A stretch of 64,000 nucleotides of DNA, from assembly GCA_963817855.1 (NCBI GenBank), contig CAWFQA010000002.1:434001-498000 (forward strand), written 5' to 3'. A program made the position numbers and the translations under genes. Below are positions 35,037 through 43,240 of the stretch, piece after piece. The notes under the pieces are model-generated. The model did no database searches. It was not told the DNA's origin and worked only from the letters and a program-made list of their open reading frames with translations. The stretch is from JAKAAZ01 sp963817855 (GTDB taxonomy: Bacteria > Acidobacteriota > Terriglobia > Terriglobales > Acidobacteriaceae). The number at the start of each line of letters is the position of its first letter. Within the stretch, counting starts at the first letter, position 1.

Positions 35037-35637
35037 GAGCATCTTTTCGGCGAGGCGGCGCATCGTGAATCGGCCGAACGGGCGAGGAACATTGAAGCTC
35101 CAGTTCCACAACCGATTTCCGGCGATTCATCCCTGCCTTTCGCCATGTAATTTCATCCAGTCGGCAGACGTATTTTTTTCCTTTGCGAGCACAATTTACA
35201 CAGATTGGGAAAAGGATGCCCGCAATCCACATTTTTTTTCAGAAATATTGCACAAACGCTTTGTTACTCCAAGGAATTGTGTAATTATTCACATAGAAAT
35301 TCCTTGCATCCTTCTGCCTAGGTCCCCCGAAGCTGAGCTCAAGCAGAGAAATTCGGCACTTGCGTATCGTTGTGGAAAGTTGCAGCTCGAACTCCACAAC
35401 CAGTCGCCCTTGAGTCGCACCTTCGTCCGGGTCCGGTTGTTGTTCGTGCCTTTATTTTCTAAGGGCACGTAAGAAGAGGTTGTCGGTACCCGTCAGACGT
35501 AATCCGTCTCGGCGCTCCAGGCCAGCCCAACCAAAACCAGCAGACGCATTGACTCCTATCCCTGACCTAGAGCCAGCGGCAGGAGTCTCACGCAGACCAT
35601 AACAGACACGTGTTAGACATCGTGCCGAGGTAGATTT
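35037..35637. other. 601-nt gene-free region upstream of the first tandem paralog
   Basis: The open frame through 35065-35472 has no RBS and no protein-like composition. The part from 35170 to 35300 is AT-rich and could hold a promoter. I see no repeat or RNA I can name. Confidence 0.4.
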
Positions 35638-36657
35638 ATGAAATTTCCTACTTATTCCCTCCTAGTCGTCTTTGCCACCACCGCATCCGCATTCGCATCC
35701 GTCAGCATCAGCAGCCCGTCTAACGGCGAACATGTTTCATCCCCATTTACTCTCTCTGCAACTTCAACAAGTTGCTCCTCTCAGACAGTCGGTACCATGG
35801 GCTATTCCATCGATAACGGGGATACCACACAGATCAATAACACTTCGTTCGATGCGCAGGTCAGCGCACCAGCGGGCACGCATACCGTACACGTCAAATC
35901 CTGGGGCGATCAGGGCGCGGCGTGTGTGACAGACGTTGCCATCGACGTTACAGATGTCACCGACACTCCCGTAGCCGATACCTCCGTGGTGCCCCGGGAC
36001 GCGGTGAGCGTCAGCAGCTTGCAAAAGATGGGTGGCTGGACAGCGTCCCATGACAGCGCAACCAATGGCAGTGCGAGGGGCGAAATGAAACTGGTTGGCT
36101 CTCCCGTACACAGCGGGTCTGCACGTGAATTCATCACCAGGTTTTCTGGGTCAGGCGGAGAGCGTTATTCTGTCTCCTTTGGCGATAATGCGACCTCCAC
36201 CAACTTTTTTTACGATGGTTGGATCTATTTCAACAGTTCTTCCAGCCACATCGCCAATCTGGAGCTGGATCTGAATCAAACTATGTCTAATGGCGATACG
36301 CTCTTCATGGGCATACAGTGTGATGGCTACACCGGAACCTGGGATTACACTGAGAACTTAGGATCCGCTAGGCATCCCAAGGGGCATTGGGCTCACTCCA
36401 GCTCACCATGCAACCCGCGCTCCTGGAAGCGCGATTCCTGGCACCATGTTCAGGCGAGCTTCTCCCGCACCACTACGGGAAAGGTCACTTATAAGACGAT
36501 TTACCTGGATGGCGTGAAGCACACGCTGAATCGCACCGCCTATGCAGCGCGTGCAGAGGGGTGGGGTCATACATTGATGACGCAATTCCAGATCGACTCC
36601 ACAGGCAGTTCAACGGTCACCGCGTATCTGGACGATCTGACCATCTATCGCTGGTGA
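35638..36657 (+). CDS. Secreted Ig-domain protein, tandem paralog 1
   Basis: 339 aa. Start ATG 35638 is preceded by GAGG. The signal peptide (FPTYSLLVVFATTASAFA) is followed by a bacterial Ig domain (SISSPSNGEHVSSPFTLSATS ... THTVHVKSWGD). After a short linker a roughly 190-residue C-terminal domain contains GWIYFNSSSSHIANLELDLNQ, MGIQCDG, WDYTENLG, SWHHVQASFSR, IYLDGVKHTLN and YLDDLTIYRW. That domain looks like a LamG/concanavalin beta-sandwich. About 60% of the residues appear shared with the next gene. Its function is unknown; glycan binding is a guess. Confidence 0.78.
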   Translation: MKFPTYSLLVVFATTASAFASVSISSPSNGEHVSSPFTLSATSTSCSSQTVGTMGYSIDNGDTTQINNTSFDAQVSAPAGTHTVHVKSWGDQGAACVTDVAIDVTDVTDTPVADTSVVPRDAVSVSSLQKMGGWTASHDSATNGSARGEMKLVGSPVHSGSAREFITRFSGSGGERYSVSFGDNATSTNFFYDGWIYFNSSSSHIANLELDLNQTMSNGDTLFMGIQCDGYTGTWDYTENLGSARHPKGHWAHSSSPCNPRSWKRDSWHHVQASFSRTTTGKVTYKTIYLDGVKHTLNRTAYAARAEGWGHTLMTQFQIDSTGSSTVTAYLDDLTIYRW

Positions 36658-36684
36658 ACCAAAAAGTACAGCGGCGAACAAGTT

Positions 36685-36725
36685 CCTATCTCATCGAACT
36701 AGACTAAGCGGTTCGATGAGATAGG
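36685..36725 (+). terminator. Long perfect hairpin after tandem paralog 1
   Basis: CCTATCTCATCGAAC (36685-36699) and its exact reverse complement (36711-36725) flank an 11-nt loop. The stem begins 27 nt after the stop at 36657 and has no T-run. A terminator or an mRNA 3' stabiliser fits. Confidence 0.6.
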
Positions 36726-36926
36726 GAAAAGCCCTTGCGATCATTCTCAGTCACATTCTGCTTGACCTGTGAGGATGGTTTGACTAAGGAATCTCGTCGA
36801 GAATACCCGGCGCAGAACAAATGCTAACTTATTCGACTTCCCCGCACACGGACTGTTGTGCTACTGGAGGAGCCCCACGAAACACTCAACTTGCACGCGA
36901 TCTAAATGACGTGCCGAGGCCGATTC

Positions 36927-37949
36927 ATGAAACTACTTTTCTATCCCGTGTTGTTCGTTCTCGTTTCCGCCGCACCTGTATTTGGAGTTTCCATCACCAG
37001 CCCTTCCAGCGGCGAGCATGTCAACTCTCCATTTACGCTGACTGCTTCTTCTGCAACATGTTCAAGTAAGCCCGTGACGAGTATTGGCTATTCTCTGGAT
37101 AGCGCGGGAACAACCGTGTTGCGAGGACAGGCCTACCTTGATACAAAAGTTTCGGCGTCTGTGGGCACGCATACCGTGCATGTAAAAGCTTGGAACAGCA
37201 GCGGTTCGACGTGCGTTACCGATGTCAAGATCGACGTTTCAAGTGCTTCAGATGATGTCGCAAATAACAGTTCCGTTGTTCCCAACGGGTCAGTAAGCGT
37301 TAGCAATTTGGAGTCGATGGGCAGCTGGAAGGCCTCCCACGACACCGGTGCTGGCGGCAGAGCAAGCGGGAAAACGAGCATGGTCGGCTCACCCTCCCAT
37401 AGCAGTACTTCCCGTAAATTTGTGACAACCTACTCCCACTATGGCGCGGAGCGTTATTCGGTTACCTTCGGGGACAATCGATCTGCGAAAAACTTTATGT
37501 GGGACGGCTGGGTCTATCTGACCAGCTCCGCCAGTCACATCAACAATCTGGAAATGGATTTGAATCAGACGATGCCAAATGGGAACACGGTGATCTTCGG
37601 AATCCAATGCAACAGTTCGGCTGATAGGTGGGATTACACGGAGAATTTGGGAACAGCGAATCACCCCAAAGGGCACTGGGCTCACTCCAGTGCACCTTGC
37701 AATTTTCACAAGTGGGGTACGAGCAAGTGGCATCACGTGCAGATGGAGTATTCCCGCACCGACACCGGCAGGGTCACTTATAAATATGTCTGGCTGGATG
37801 GGAAACGGTCCACTCTGAACAAGACAGCATTCGCCGCTCGTTCACTTGGATGGGGCTCGAGTCTGTCGATCAACTTCCAGATGGACGGCAATTCAGGCAG
37901 TGGAACGGCCACTATGTACCTGGATAGTCTGAAACTCTATCGCTGGTAA
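36927..37949 (+). CDS. Secreted Ig-domain protein, tandem paralog 2
   Basis: 340 aa. ATG 36927 has GAGG eight bases upstream, matching the layout of paralog 1. The signal peptide is KLLFYPVLFVLVSAAPVFG. The Ig domain reads SITSPSSGEHVNSPFTLTASS ... THTVHVKAWNS. The C-terminal beta-sandwich has the same landmarks as its neighbour: NNLEMDLNQTMPNG, FGIQCNS, WDYTENLG, GHWAHSSAPCN, KWHHVQMEYSR, WLDGKRSTLN and YLDSLKLYRW. The two genes are a tandem duplication with their own promoters and terminators. Divergence is well past recent duplication, so both are likely maintained by selection. Confidence 0.78.
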   Translation: MKLLFYPVLFVLVSAAPVFGVSITSPSSGEHVNSPFTLTASSATCSSKPVTSIGYSLDSAGTTVLRGQAYLDTKVSASVGTHTVHVKAWNSSGSTCVTDVKIDVSSASDDVANNSSVVPNGSVSVSNLESMGSWKASHDTGAGGRASGKTSMVGSPSHSSTSRKFVTTYSHYGAERYSVTFGDNRSAKNFMWDGWVYLTSSASHINNLEMDLNQTMPNGNTVIFGIQCNSSADRWDYTENLGTANHPKGHWAHSSAPCNFHKWGTSKWHHVQMEYSRTDTGRVTYKYVWLDGKRSTLNKTAFAARSLGWGSSLSINFQMDGNSGSGTATMYLDSLKLYRW

Positions 37950-37977
37950 ACAACGTCAATCTTTCCATTTACAGCGC

Positions 37978-38027
37978 CAGCAAAACAGTCGAGTTCAACC
38001 AAAAAGTTGGGCTCGACTGTTTTGCTG
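37978..38027. terminator. Very long hairpin between convergent genes
   Basis: A 22-bp stem (37978-37999 with 38006-38027), 16 of these pairs perfect and the rest including G-U, surrounds a 6-nt A-rich loop. It lies 29 nt after the tandem paralog 2 stop and 66 nt before the kinase stop, so it can serve both strands. Confidence 0.7.
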
Positions 38028-38092
38028 CGGAACGTGTGGAGTTGAAGATTTCGGAGAATGGAGTGTCTGCGCTGAATACAGGTGCGTTCAGC

Positions 38093-38803
38093 TTATCGTT
38101 CGCTGACGAGATGTTCGGTGGCCTGATTCAGCAATTCTTCTGACGACAGTAGAGTGAGCGCATGGCGAATCACTTCCCGCTCCGCATCCTGGATCGACAT
38201 AGGCGGAATTACCGTAATGCCACCGATCAGATCAATCAGAGTGAAATAGGAAGCGCGGCTGATATATAGAAAATCCAGCGGGTACTCGGGTTTTCTGGCG
38301 CGAGCCGCAACAGGATCAGCATCCAGGAAATAGCTGACATCCGGCCGAGGCACCAACTTCATGATCATGCGAACGTAGGCGCGCGCTGCTGGATTTGCCA
38401 GGTTCAGGTTGGCCAACTCATCATAGATATATCGATCGCAAATGACAAAATCCGCGCCCGATTGCAAGGCTTTCGCTACTGCGGCGCGAAGCGACAAAGC
38501 ATCCACAAAATATAGCCCCAGTCGCACCACGCTCATAGGCCCCGAGCGGACATTTTTGTCACGACGGTTGACGGGCTTTTCAGGACTTCCAACCCCTTTT
38601 TCCCCTTTAAACAAGGTGTGTCCCGCGCCTTCGCGAATCCGTTTCAGCCTGGCAACATCATCCCAGAACGTAACCAATTTAATCCGCATACCTGCGCTTT
38701 GCAGGAGGGCGCGAAGATTCGCGATCTGAGTGCTTTTTCCGGCGCCGTCGATACCAGAAAAACTTACAAATTTACGGCGTCTGCTGTCTTGCTTCACTTG
38801 CAT
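38093..38803 (-). CDS. Thymidylate-kinase-like P-loop kinase
   Basis: 236 aa. The Walker A loop is GIDGAGKST at residues 17-25 and the DRYxYDE motif is CDRYIYDE, both of thymidylate-kinase type. ATG 38803 has AGGAG before it. The LID region is longer and basic (KPVNRRDKNVRSG), unlike housekeeping Tmk, and the gene sits among surface-polysaccharide genes. It may phosphorylate a nucleotide precursor or another small substrate; the context does not decide. A separate housekeeping tmk elsewhere in the genome is expected. Confidence 0.72.
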   Translation of the reverse strand: MQVKQDSRRRKFVSFSGIDGAGKSTQIANLRALLQSAGMRIKLVTFWDDVARLKRIREGAGHTLFKGEKGVGSPEKPVNRRDKNVRSGPMSVVRLGLYFVDALSLRAAVAKALQSGADFVICDRYIYDELANLNLANPAARAYVRMIMKLVPRPDVSYFLDADPVAARARKPEYPLDFLYISRASYFTLIDLIGGITVIPPMSIQDAEREVIRHALTLLSSEELLNQATEHLVSER

Positions 38804-38852
38804 TGTCGCGCTCCTGCAAAAGTTTCGTGGTGAGGCTGCAAACTGCGATCCG

Positions 38853-39356
38853 TTATGGCCGGCTAGGGCTTGCAGCGGACATGCCGACAACGGCTCCGAC
38901 GGCGACGCAAGCGCCCACGATTAATCCGACCCGGATGAGGAAGGACCTTGATCGTTTTTGTTTTGCCGGCGCAACCACCGCCCCAGCCGGTCTGGAAGCT
39001 GCAACGCCGGTAGGCTTTTCATATGGTGCAGCGGCCGTGCCGACCGGATTCGAAGTTCCATTTTGTTGTTGCTGCGGAGCCGGCGGCAACGTGGCCGATG
39101 ATTGTTCCTGATTGGCTTCGCTGGAACCCGCTGCGCCGGATTCGCTGGAAACTGCCGATGGTTGCGATGTAGCTGGATCCGCGGTACCCGTCGAACTATT
39201 GGAATTCTGAGAATGCGTTGCGGGGGTAGTTGCAGTCTGTTGGCCGGAAGCGATCGCCTGCGGTTGCGTACTGGCTGCTTCGGCGAATGGAACCGCCAGA
39301 AGAATGACCAGACACCCTGCGATTTTTCTCTGTTGCCAACTAGCTGAGGTTCTCAT
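38853..39356 (-). CDS. Exported low-complexity protein with C-terminal membrane segment
   Basis: 167 aa. ATG 39356 has GGAGGAG. A signal peptide (KIAGCLVILLAVPFAEA) is followed by 90 residues rich in Gln, Ser, Thr, Ala and Pro. A basic stretch (APAKQKRSRSF) then precedes a hydrophobic helix (VGLIVGACVAVGAVVGM). Such proteins are common and unnamed in this group. It is 50 nt upstream of the kinase gene on the same strand. Confidence 0.65.
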   Translation of the reverse strand: MRTSASWQQRKIAGCLVILLAVPFAEAASTQPQAIASGQQTATTPATHSQNSNSSTGTADPATSQPSAVSSESGAAGSSEANQEQSSATLPPAPQQQQNGTSNPVGTAAAPYEKPTGVAASRPAGAVVAPAKQKRSRSFLIRVGLIVGACVAVGAVVGMSAASPSRP

Positions 39357-39414
39357 ATATTCTCCTCCACCCACCCGCCAACTTTCCTGTGCGGAGCGTG
39401 ACCTTGGCAGCGGG

Positions 39415-39810
39415 TCAAGCGGCGCTTTCCGGATGCGTGCGACCTTCCATCGTGACCGCCTGAGAAGTCGAGTCGGCTGGAAGCTTATAAAAGCTGCTCA
39501 CTGCGCTTGCGGTTGTGTCGTGAATTTCGAATAGACCGACCGCACCGAAACGCTTCAGCGCCGTCTCTAGCGAAGCATGCAACCCAGCCAATTTCAGGTC
39601 GCCGTTTCTCTTCATGGCTTCCTCCAGGCAGCATAGCAGCAGGTGAACTCCGGACTTGTCCAACAGGTGGAGGTTCGAGCAATCGAGCACGACGAACGGG
39701 CGTTCCGCATCAATACAGCGCTCCAGCTCGCGCAGAAAGGCCTGCCGTTGCTTTGCACTTCTAATTTCCTGCAACTGCAGCACCGCTACATCACGTCTGC
39801 GAATTGTCAT
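39415..39810 (-). CDS. STAS-domain protein
   Basis: 131 aa. ATG 39810 follows AGAGGTGA. A single STAS domain has the loop LHLLDKSGVHLLL, with one candidate phospho-serine, and a C-terminal 20-residue tail. It belongs to the anti-sigma-antagonist family, and it is more divergent than the STAS gene at 12248. No kinase or phosphatase gene is adjacent; it lies between a membrane protein and the flippase, so it may regulate this locus through a kinase elsewhere. Confidence 0.78.
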   Translation of the reverse strand: MTIRRRDVAVLQLQEIRSAKQRQAFLRELERCIDAERPFVVLDCSNLHLLDKSGVHLLLCCLEEAMKRNGDLKLAGLHASLETALKRFGAVGLFEIHDTTASAVSSFYKLPADSTSQAVTMEGRTHPESAA

Positions 39811-39901
39811 AGGTTTCACCTCTCCAAGTCTGTCCTTCAAATTCCCTTGATGCAACGCCACTTTAGCTCCGCCCTGGTTAGGTCTTCGCCGGGGCCGACC
39901 T

Positions 39902-41869
39902 TCACGACGAGCTTTGCAGCAATCGCGCAAGCTCGGCTTTTGGACTACGCACGCCATTTCTCAGAATATGTGTTCCATAACGAAACAGGGTTCCGAAGCT
40001 GGTGCGGTACCAGCAGCACTCCATCATGCGGGGCGACAATCCACACAGGACCCGCAGCTTCTTCACCCTGTTCGGCGAAGACAGTATGGCCGCTATCAGT
40101 CGATGATTTCCATCCAATATCGTGAGCGGTTCGGTTTCGCTGATACCGATTAGAACGACGGGCCCAATGCCGTGATCTTCATGCCCGAGCCGATCTCCGA
40201 TCTCAGTGAGCTTTACAAAAAATTTGTCGTCGATCACGCTTTCACGTTTTTTCATGCTTTCCGCCACTTCGAGGATCGAGAAATGGCCCTGCGCAATGTT
40301 TTTCCACTGCGCACGTGGAAAGACTCGAATTTGCGCTAGATCGGAGAGATTAAGCTCGATCTCATACCATTCTGTTCCAGCGGGGAGCTCACTCCACAAT
40401 GCGCGATGGCGAATAAAGAACAGGGCGCGCCGCTTTGCATTTTCGATGGAGTTATCGAGGTCAGGATGCATCACTACGTCACCCAGCGCCTCATGGTAGT
40501 CGCGAAACACAGGGGTATTGAAATCACTCTTCAAGAACTCCGCAATCACTTCATCTTCTGAAGCGGGGCGGATTAATCTGACGGGCTGAAACACACCATG
40601 TTCTTGATTTTTGTAGGGGTCGCTAAGTGCATCCGTCAGGAACGGTAAAACCACCAGAACAAACAGAACAGACAACAGCGCCAACTGCACCAGAATGACC
40701 TGCCGCAATGAAGAATGGAATAGGCAAATTCCCGCAATCACGACACCGCTGAACAGCAGTTGAATCCAACTCGTATTCGCTATCTTGTAAGACATTTCAT
40801 AGGTGATCATCACCGCGCTGAGCGAATACACCACAGACGTGATTGCATAGAGCGCCAGCAGGTAAGACAGTCCATGGGGGCCGGCGATATTAAACTTTCC
40901 GCCAAAGAACAACATCCATAGCCAGTTTGGCGCCAGGCGGAGACCAAGAGCGAGGACGGAACCGATCGTCAACACCATAAGAAGCGCGGAAGCTATAACT
41001 GTAAGATCTTTCCTCTCTTCGTTACTTGCACCCGCCGTCAGTGGAAACAGGCTATTGACAATCGCCTGGGAGAAAGAAAATACCACCCGTCCCACCATCG
41101 CGACTGCCGCATAAAGGCCTGCTTCTTTAACCAGGAAAAAGTGCTTCACCAGAACAATATCGCAGTTATTGATAAGTACCTGGCCTGAGAAAAATACCAG
41201 CGTCTGGGCCATTTCGCGAAGTGCATACGAGCGGCGGATCGGCGACGGAATGCGGGCTGCCAGTCTTGGTGTAATTGCGAAATATGCTGTGATAACAGCG
41301 GCGGAATTGGCGGCAATCACACCGCGTACGCCGAACCCGAGCAGAATCAAAAGCACCGACCCGCCAAGCCGCATCGCGCCTTCAATGACCAGGCTGCTAG
41401 CCAGGCGGCGAAAGCCGTACGCTCCCTGGACGTAGCCTCGGCGACTGCCGAGCGGAATGTAGAACGCGACCCCAATGGCGAGAAGAATAATCAGAACCGG
41501 ATCATTCAGGTTCAGATAACTCGCGATAAGATTATGAAACAGCAGCAAAATCGCAGCGAAGGCGAGACCGCATGCCCATGCTCCAGCATGGAAACCGCGG
41601 TAGCCGGCGGACTTGGCCTCTGGGGTTCGCTGTTGCGCAACAATCTTGGCAGAAGTGATTTGAAACGACAGGGTGACCGCCGACACCAAGATAAGCAGCG
41701 TATAAACGGCCGTAGCGTTACCAAAGCCGCTGGGGCCAAGAAATCTGGCCACGGCGATGTTGTAGATGAAGTTGGTTGCGGTGGCGAGACCGGAGCCGGA
41801 CAGCAATACGAAGCTTCCGGAAAGAACACGGGCTCTCAACGTTTTCGGTTTCTGTGTCGTGACATTCAA
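39902..41869 (-). CDS. Wzx-type polysaccharide flippase fused to a ParB/sulfiredoxin-like domain
   Basis: 655 aa. TTG 41869 follows GGAG ten bases upstream, and no ATG suits the start of the membrane domain. Residues 1 to about 450 are a MATE/MOP-type flippase with some 12-14 helices, opening LSGSFVLLSGSGLATATNF and VARFLGPSGFG. Residues about 465-655 are cytoplasmic and contain a ParB-like helix (EWYEIELNLSDLAQIRVFP) and the motif LTILDGNHRLIAAIL near 40090-40130. The first part translocates lipid-linked sugar units. The second resembles the ParB/Srx fold, which in some proteins hydrolyses nucleotides. This fusion is unusual to me. Confidence 0.8.
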   Translation of the reverse strand: MNVTTQKPKTLRARVLSGSFVLLSGSGLATATNFIYNIAVARFLGPSGFGNATAVYTLLILVSAVTLSFQITSAKIVAQQRTPEAKSAGYRGFHAGAWACGLAFAAILLLFHNLIASYLNLNDPVLIILLAIGVAFYIPLGSRRGYVQGAYGFRRLASSLVIEGAMRLGGSVLLILLGFGVRGVIAANSAAVITAYFAITPRLAARIPSPIRRSYALREMAQTLVFFSGQVLINNCDIVLVKHFFLVKEAGLYAAVAMVGRVVFSFSQAIVNSLFPLTAGASNEERKDLTVIASALLMVLTIGSVLALGLRLAPNWLWMLFFGGKFNIAGPHGLSYLLALYAITSVVYSLSAVMITYEMSYKIANTSWIQLLFSGVVIAGICLFHSSLRQVILVQLALLSVLFVLVVLPFLTDALSDPYKNQEHGVFQPVRLIRPASEDEVIAEFLKSDFNTPVFRDYHEALGDVVMHPDLDNSIENAKRRALFFIRHRALWSELPAGTEWYEIELNLSDLAQIRVFPRAQWKNIAQGHFSILEVAESMKKRESVIDDKFFVKLTEIGDRLGHEDHGIGPVVLIGISETEPLTILDGNHRLIAAILSSPNRVKKLRVLCGLSPRMMECCWYRTSFGTLFRYGTHILRNGVRSPKAELARLLQSSS

Positions 41870-42078
41870 CTTATTGAGGCTCCAATTAGCAACCAGGCAA
41901 AATCCATTGAGCTGCTCCTGCGTCGGCCAGAGTGGCCGGGAGAGCTCGATGTATACTTCAATTCCGCAGTAACTGACTTCGATGCGTAAAACATCGTCGT
42001 GGCTGCTCGGGACCAAAGGCAATCTGCAGAAATCGCGGCAACCCCGGTATCCCCATCTGCTTCTAACAAACATTCCTT

Positions 42079-43086
42079 ATGTTTAGTCGCGTAGGTACTG
42101 CACTCTTTTTGTCTCTTTTTCTTGCCGGCGGTTGCTCCAGACGCGGGACTCCGCAGCCGGTGCAATTGAAATACAAAGCCACGGGGACATCGCCCGAAAT
42201 TCTGGCCCTGTACGAAGCCTGGTTCGGATTTTCCAAGCACATCGACCCCGGCTATTCCTCGCATGACCCGGCAGTGATTCGCCGGCAGATCCAGCAGGCG
42301 AAAGCCAGAGGGATTTCGGCGTTTGTGGTGGATTGGTATGGAGACCGGGAGCCCTTCATTGATCAAAGTTATGCGTTCATGCAGACCGCAGCCGCGAAAC
42401 AACACTTCCATGTCGCGATGATGTATGCCGAGAGCGACCAGGAAGATGGCGCGACCGACGAAGCCGTCGCCGACTTCACGATGTTCCACGCTACCTATCT
42501 TTCGGCCAAATCTCCGGGGCACGAGGCCTACCTGACGTACCAAGGCCACCCGGTCATCTTTATTTGGCCCAGGAGCCGACATACGAACTGGGCCCAAGTG
42601 AGATCGGTAATCGACAAATGGAAGCCTGCGCCGCTGCTGATTGCGTTGAATCCGCCCGGCAAGGATGCCGACGCATTTGACGGATTCTATGCGTGGATCA
42701 ATCCCGGGCCGCAGGGTTGGGCGGCGGATGGCAGCCATTGGGGAGAGCAATATCTCGCGCATTTCTATCAAACCATGGGCTCGAAATACGCCAACAAGAT
42801 TATTGTCGGCGGCGCCTGGTCACAGTTCAACGACAGCAAAGCGTCGTGGAGCCTGAATCGACACATGTCTGCGCGCTGCGGACAGACTTACCAGGACACC
42901 TTCAATCTGTGGCGGAAATATTTTCCTGCGGATCAACCCATTCCCTTTCTGATGCTGGAAACGTGGAATGACTACGAAGAAGGGTCGGCAATTGAACCCG
43001 GCATCCCAACGTGCGGAAAAGAATCGCAGGCACCGGCCGACAAGGATCAGGCAGCCAAAACGCCGAGCTCATCTGAAAAGCATTAG
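42079..43086 (+). CDS. GH99/GH71-like lipoprotein, polysaccharide-associated
   Basis: 335 aa. MFSRVGTALFLSLFLAGGC gives a lipoprotein signal with lipobox LAGGC. The mature part reads as a (beta/alpha)8 glycoside-hydrolase-like fold: YEAWFGFSKHIDPGYSSHD, ARGISAFVVDWYGDREP, HVAMMYAESDQED and LETWNDYEEGSAIEPGI. The last motif (TWNDYEEG) corresponds to the acidic site of GH99-like and WbsX-type proteins. It diverges from the flippase gene over 210 nt. It may trim or modify the exported polysaccharide, but substrate is unknown. The RBS at ATG 42079 is weak. Confidence 0.8.
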   Translation: MFSRVGTALFLSLFLAGGCSRRGTPQPVQLKYKATGTSPEILALYEAWFGFSKHIDPGYSSHDPAVIRRQIQQAKARGISAFVVDWYGDREPFIDQSYAFMQTAAAKQHFHVAMMYAESDQEDGATDEAVADFTMFHATYLSAKSPGHEAYLTYQGHPVIFIWPRSRHTNWAQVRSVIDKWKPAPLLIALNPPGKDADAFDGFYAWINPGPQGWAADGSHWGEQYLAHFYQTMGSKYANKIIVGGAWSQFNDSKASWSLNRHMSARCGQTYQDTFNLWRKYFPADQPIPFLMLETWNDYEEGSAIEPGIPTCGKESQAPADKDQAAKTPSSSEKH

Positions 43087-43208
43087 CGCATAGCACGGAA
43101 TCCGCAGAACAATGGTTGGCTATTAACTATGAATGGTCGCCCGCATTACACGGCGACCATTCTGTCGTTGGCTCTATTTCTCTTCACGGAATCGTGGCCT
43201 ACAACACC

Positions 43209-43240
43209 TGCCGATTGAAAGTCGGCGAGACGCTGTTAAC
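43209..43240. repeat. Palindrome similar to the one at 1596-1630
   Basis: GCCGA (43210-43214) and TCGGC (43222-43226) pair around a TTGAAAG loop, followed by GACGCTGTTAAC. The copy at 1596-1630 has the same order: GCCGGCTGAAAAGCCGACGCT then CTAAATTAC. Two copies in 64 kb suggest a dispersed intergenic element. It also lies just after the GT2 gene's 3' end (43236, minus). Confidence 0.35.

Noticed and set aside
35065..35472. 135-codon open frame before tandem paralog 1
   Set aside because: No RBS and AT-rich coding-unlike sequence; probably promoter DNA.
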